Source: Synergistetes bacterium ADurb.Bin155
GTDB taxonomy: Bacteria; Synergistota; Synergistia; Synergistales; Thermovirgaceae
Length of the DNA stretch: 64,000 nucleotides
Direction: 5' to 3'
NCBI GenBank assembly: GCA_002070395.1
Contig: MWDE01000002.1
Span: 62,001 to 126,000 of the forward strand
Part shown: piece by piece, positions 60,792-64,000 of the stretch
Numbering within the stretch: position 1 is the first letter of the stretch
Layout: the number at the start of each line of letters is the position of its first letter
Translations under genes and position numbers: made by a program
The notes under the pieces: generated by a model
Databases searched by the model: none
The model's input: only the letters and a program-made list of their open reading frames with translations
What the model was told of the DNA's origin: nothing

Positions 60792-60796
60792 AGGCG

Positions 60797-61594
60797 GTGA
60801 GCACGTTGCTTCGGGTCAGGGATATCATTGATGGGATCGATACCTTCGCCCCCTTTTCCTCATGCCGCGATTGGGACAACTCGGGCCTGCAGGTAGGTAG
60901 CCTCGATTGGGAAGTTAGCCGATTGGCGGTATCGCTGGACTTGACCGACAGGGCCATCGACGAATCCCTGGAAAAGGGATGTTCCTGCATCGTCACCCAT
61001 CACCCCGTTATTTTTGAGCCCCTCAGAAATATCGAGACCGGGACGACCCTGGGAAGAAAGATCCTGACATGCCTTGAAAGGCATCTTTCGGTGATCTCGG
61101 TCCACACGAACTGGGATACATGCACCGGTGGAGTCAACTGCACCCTGGCCGGATTGATCGGCCTGGAGCCGATCTCTTCTCTGGATGGAGGCGACGGCGC
61201 GACCGGGTGGATGGGGGTTCACGGTGCTTTTACGATCCCGGTAAAGGGAACCGCCCTCCCCGCCGTACTCCGGGAAAAGTGGGGTCTATCCTGGTCCCGG
61301 GATTACCGCATACCCGATACCGTGTCCTATCTCGCCCTTGCGGGTGGGGCAGGCGGGGATCTATGGCCGGAGGCGAAGTCGAGGGGCTCGGAAGTGTTCG
61401 TCACCGCCGATATGAAGTACCATCAGGTCATGGAAGCCGTCGAAAGCAGCCTTGGGGTGATCGTCGTGGACCATGGAGAAATGGAGAGGACCACCCTCCC
61501 CGCCCTTGGGTCCCTTCTGTCCGCAACTCTCCACCTGGAAGTCCTCCAGGTCGATGCCCAGGGCTTCGAGGCTGGGAATATCGCGACGGAATGA
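60797..61594 (+). CDS. Nif3-like dinuclear metal center protein
   Basis: A 265-residue Nif3/YbgI family protein with DWDNSGLQVG, VTHHPVIFEPLRNI (metal-binding His pair), VHTNWDTCTGGVN, and a late VIVVDHGEMERTTL supplying the last ligands. It lacks the middle insertion of longer relatives. The fold binds two metals and forms hexamers; a GTP cyclohydrolase-like or protein-protein role has been proposed but is unproven. The start is GTG 60797, immediately after the terminator. Confidence 0.88.
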   Translation: MSTLLRVRDIIDGIDTFAPFSSCRDWDNSGLQVGSLDWEVSRLAVSLDLTDRAIDESLEKGCSCIVTHHPVIFEPLRNIETGTTLGRKILTCLERHLSVISVHTNWDTCTGGVNCTLAGLIGLEPISSLDGGDGATGWMGVHGAFTIPVKGTALPAVLREKWGLSWSRDYRIPDTVSYLALAGGAGGDLWPEAKSRGSEVFVTADMKYHQVMEAVESSLGVIVVDHGEMERTTLPALGSLLSATLHLEVLQVDAQGFEAGNIATE

Positions 61595-61631
61595 CCGTTT
61601 TTCGCCAAATCTTCAAACGGGGTGAGCATTG

Positions 61632-62624
61632 ATGAAAAAACGCGTTTTCAGCGGCATGAGGCCGACCGGGAGGCTCCATCTCGGGCACCTTGCTGGGGCT
61701 CTGTCCAACTGGATCAGGTTCCAGGACGAGTATGATTGTTTTTATTGTATTGTGGATTGGCATGCCATGATGTCGGACTATTCCGACACGCGCTTCATGA
61801 AAGACAATTGCCGCGAAGTGCTTCTTGACTGGCTTGGTGTGGGCCTCGATCCCGACCGGAGCACTCTATTTCTGCAGTCCCATGTGCCTCATCACGCCGA
61901 ACTCCATCTGGCCCTTTCCATGATAACGCCCCTTGGCTGGCTCGAAAGGTGCCCCACCTACAAGGACCAGATCCTCAATATCCAGAACAAGGATCTCAGC
62001 ACCTACGCTTTCCTCGGTTACCCCGTGCTGATGGCGGGGGATATAATGCTCTACAAGGCCGAACTGGTTCCCGTGGGGGAGGACCAGTCGGCCCACCTGG
62101 AACTGACGAGGGAGGTCGTCCGGCGGTTCAACCACTTTTTTGGGGAGGTATTCCAGGAGCCCCAGACCATTCTCACGAAGACCCCCAAGATCCCTGGTAC
62201 TGACGGCCGAAAAATGAGCAAGTCCTATGGAAATGCTATCAATATCGCCGATGATCCGGAGGAGATATGGGAAAAGTTGAGGACCATGGTCACCGATACC
62301 GCTAGGGAGAGGCGGAGTGACCCGGGCAACCCGGACAAGTGTCCCGTCTGGGACCTGCACAAGGCCTTCAACCAAGATATGGAACAGAGAGCCTTCATCG
62401 ACAAGGGATGCCGTACCGCCGGTATCGGCTGCATCGAATGTAAACAAGCACTTTATTCGCATCTGATGGCCATCCTGGAGCCGATCCAATCCAGGCGCAG
62501 GGCCTTTGAGGCCAATGAGGAGGACCTTCTTGAGGTCCTGAAAAAGGGAGCGATGAAAGCCGAGAAGGTATCAGAAGTGACCATAGAGGAAGTAATAAAG
62601 GCTATCGGTTTTATCAGTCGATGA
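61632..62624 (+). CDS. trpS: Tryptophanyl-tRNA synthetase
   Basis: TrpS charges tRNA-Trp. The 330-residue class I enzyme has the HIGH-like TGRLHLGHLAGALSNW, LMAGDIMLYKAELVPVGEDQ, and the KMSKS motif TDGRKMSKSYGN. The length matches bacterial TrpS. ATG 61632 with GGGGTGAG upstream was preferred over the adjoining TTG 61629. Confidence 0.97.
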   Translation: MKKRVFSGMRPTGRLHLGHLAGALSNWIRFQDEYDCFYCIVDWHAMMSDYSDTRFMKDNCREVLLDWLGVGLDPDRSTLFLQSHVPHHAELHLALSMITPLGWLERCPTYKDQILNIQNKDLSTYAFLGYPVLMAGDIMLYKAELVPVGEDQSAHLELTREVVRRFNHFFGEVFQEPQTILTKTPKIPGTDGRKMSKSYGNAINIADDPEEIWEKLRTMVTDTARERRSDPGNPDKCPVWDLHKAFNQDMEQRAFIDKGCRTAGIGCIECKQALYSHLMAILEPIQSRRRAFEANEEDLLEVLKKGAMKAEKVSEVTIEEVIKAIGFISR

Positions 62625-62653
62625 AGGGCGAACTTACCAAGATGGAGGCCTGA

Positions 62654-63388
62654 ATGAGACTCGATGTAGAGCTTGAGGGTTTTTCAGGGCCGCTCGATGT
62701 GCTCTGCCATCTTGTCGAGTCAGGGGGCATAAGCGCCTCAGGAATAAGCGTCAGCCAATTGATCAGGGTGTATTCCGAATTTTTGATCGAGAACGAGAGG
62801 GCGACTATCAACGAGATGGCCGCCTTTTTCTCCCTTATCGCCCGGCTTTTGCTTGGTAAACTCAAGGCCCTTCTGCCTCCTTCCCCCGGGAATGAGCAAG
62901 CCGAGTTTGAAAGAGGATCCGAGGCCGAGTTGATCGAAAGCGTCCTGGAAAGGTACAGACCTTACAGGGCGGCGGCGGCCGGCCTGGCGGGAATGATGCA
63001 AGCCCGGGGGCGCAGTTTCACCAGGGGCGGTTCTGAGGAAGGTCCCCCCTGGTTCGACCTGGGCGACCTCTATTCGCTTTGCATGGTGTGGTGGGAGATG
63101 GTTCGCCGGAGACGAGAAGGCGCCGGTGCCGCGCCCGCGGTTCTCGAAGAGGAATGGGACGGCATTCCAACGGTGACCCCGGAGGAGGAGCAGGTAGAGA
63201 AAAGAATGGTGGAGATCGAAATACTGCTCTCGAGCAAAGGGAGCCTTCAAATGAGCGAGGTCTTCGGGACCGTTTTTTCAAGGCAGGCTTTCGTGGTGAC
63301 CTTCCTGGCTATCCTTGAAATGGCCAGGCTGGGGAGAGTCCACCTGGTCCAGGAGGTTCTTTTTGGTGACGTCCGGTTATCGCGGTGA
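62654..63388 (+). CDS. scpA: Segregation and condensation protein A
   Basis: ScpA is the kleisin of the SMC-ScpAB condensin that organises the chromosome. The 244-residue protein begins MRLDVELEGFSGPLDVLCHLVESGGIS, the conserved N-terminal helix binding the SMC neck, and ends with a winged helix (FSRQAFVVTFLAILEMARLGRVHLVQ). Its end overlaps scpB by 23 bases. Confidence 0.93.
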   Translation: MRLDVELEGFSGPLDVLCHLVESGGISASGISVSQLIRVYSEFLIENERATINEMAAFFSLIARLLLGKLKALLPPSPGNEQAEFERGSEAELIESVLERYRPYRAAAAGLAGMMQARGRSFTRGGSEEGPPWFDLGDLYSLCMVWWEMVRRRREGAGAAPAVLEEEWDGIPTVTPEEEQVEKRMVEIEILLSSKGSLQMSEVFGTVFSRQAFVVTFLAILEMARLGRVHLVQEVLFGDVRLSR

Positions 63389-63956
63389 AAATCCCCTTTC
63401 TCCGATAGCAAGGGCCGTTGAGGCCGTCCTCTTCGTCGCTGTCCAGCCCGTGGGCGTAAAGGAACTGGCTTCAGTCACGGGATCGACGGAGGAGGTCGTG
63501 GCCGGAGCTCTCGAGGAGATAAAGGAAAGGTATCGAGATTGCCATGGACTCCGCCTTTTGAATATAGCCGGCGGGTGGTCGATGGCCACTTCCCCTGAAC
63601 AGGAGGAAGTGGTCACACTGTTTCGTGACGTGGCGCTCTCCCAGAGGGTGCGGTTAAGCAAGGCGGCCCTAGAAACCCTCGCCGTTGTCGCCTACTCGCA
63701 GCCTACAACACGGTCGGAGATCGAAGAGATCAGGGGGGTCAGGTCCGAAAGGGTACTCGATACACTTCTCGGCCATGGTCTAATAAAGGTGGCCGGGAGG
63801 AGGAAAGGTTCGGGAACACCGCTGCTTTATCGAACTACTGATTCGTTCCTCTCACTCTTCGGGCTCAACTCGATATCGGACCTACCAACCCTCGAGGAGA
63901 TGCAGGATATTCTTCCTGTAGACGAAATGTCCGATGACGGGGGAAGGGATATATGA
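63366..63956 (+). CDS. scpB: Segregation and condensation protein B
   Basis: ScpB dimers bind ScpA in the condensin. The 196-residue product has two winged helices: SPIARAVEAVLFVAVQPVGVKELASV and LSKAALETLAVVAYSQPTTRSEIEEIRGVRSERVLDTLLGHGLI (the family signature, in parts). GTG 63366 has AGGAGG 9 bases upstream inside scpA. The stop overlaps the rluB start. Confidence 0.94.
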   Translation: MTSGYRGENPLSPIARAVEAVLFVAVQPVGVKELASVTGSTEEVVAGALEEIKERYRDCHGLRLLNIAGGWSMATSPEQEEVVTLFRDVALSQRVRLSKAALETLAVVAYSQPTTRSEIEEIRGVRSERVLDTLLGHGLIKVAGRRKGSGTPLLYRTTDSFLSLFGLNSISDLPTLEEMQDILPVDEMSDDGGRDI

Positions 63957-64000
63957 TCGAGAAGCAACGGATAAACAGATTTTTGGCCTCCTGCGGCGTA
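63953..64000 (+). CDS. rluB: Start of an RluB-like pseudouridine synthase
   Basis: The frame reads MIEKQRINRFLASCGV to the window edge. This matches the S4 domain start of RsuA/RluB-family pseudouridine synthases (RLNKFLA-CGVAS). The start overlaps the scpB stop (ATGA), and scpA-scpB-rluB is a very common order. It is truncated by the window only. Confidence 0.8.
   Translation, partial: MIEKQRINRFLASCGV

Overview
The window is about 64 kb of a gene-dense, GC-rich bacterial chromosome. It looks like a strict anaerobe that ferments amino acids, most likely in or near the phylum Synergistota. This is inferred from gene content, not from a marker search. The supporting genes are a selenocysteine-containing glycine/sarcosine/betaine reductase component B (grdE-grdB-grdX), selA-selB, a tungstate transporter behind a Moco/Tuco-type riboswitch, formate channel, rubrerythrin and thiol peroxidase, ferredoxin, hypA-hypB and several amino-acid-degrading enzymes. 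No phage, insertion sequence or CRISPR array was seen.

Layout: 1-5466 holds two gene starts at the left edge, a secreted DUF4412-like protein, and a CdaR-type regulator divergent from grdE-grdB-grdX. 5544-10987 holds an acyl-CoA synthetase, a large AMIN/BcsB-like exported protein, tadA, two tRNA-Ser, the SRP RNA and an unknown gene. 11000-14334 holds a CsoR-family regulator and the rpsB-tsf-pyrH-frr translation cluster. 14390-24635 holds an aminotransferase, hpf, hypAB, a UvrD-type helicase, an extended coaE, a DHH-CBS-tRNA nucleotidyltransferase fusion, a membrane protease and surE. 24760-28812 holds a T-box leader with argG, acylphosphatase, an AlaX-like editing protein and two small unknown genes. 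28836-31754 is the tupABC unit on the minus strand. 31940-40622 holds amino-acid and redox enzymes.

40788-49488 is a minus-strand purine operon, transcribed purL-purF-purM-purN-purH-purD-purE, with a long leader. 49668-54238 holds focA, mobA, lepA and hemW. 54477-57810 is selA-selB. 58287-64000 holds veg, ispE, a PurR-type regulator, ferredoxin, a CAU-anticodon tRNA, a Nif3-like protein, trpS, scpA-scpB and the start of an rluB-like gene.

The genes fit together well. SelA and SelB would insert the selenocysteine that grdB needs. The Tup transporter, MobA and the riboswitch serve tungsten/molybdenum enzymes. PurR encoded near 60 kb is a plausible regulator of the purine operon. The most surprising observation is that PurF has Ala where the catalytic glutaminase Cys should be, at a start fixed by a strong ribosome binding site, and no purQ or purS accompanies purL. 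Together these suggest free ammonia, abundant in an amino-acid fermenter, as nitrogen donor for the first purine step.
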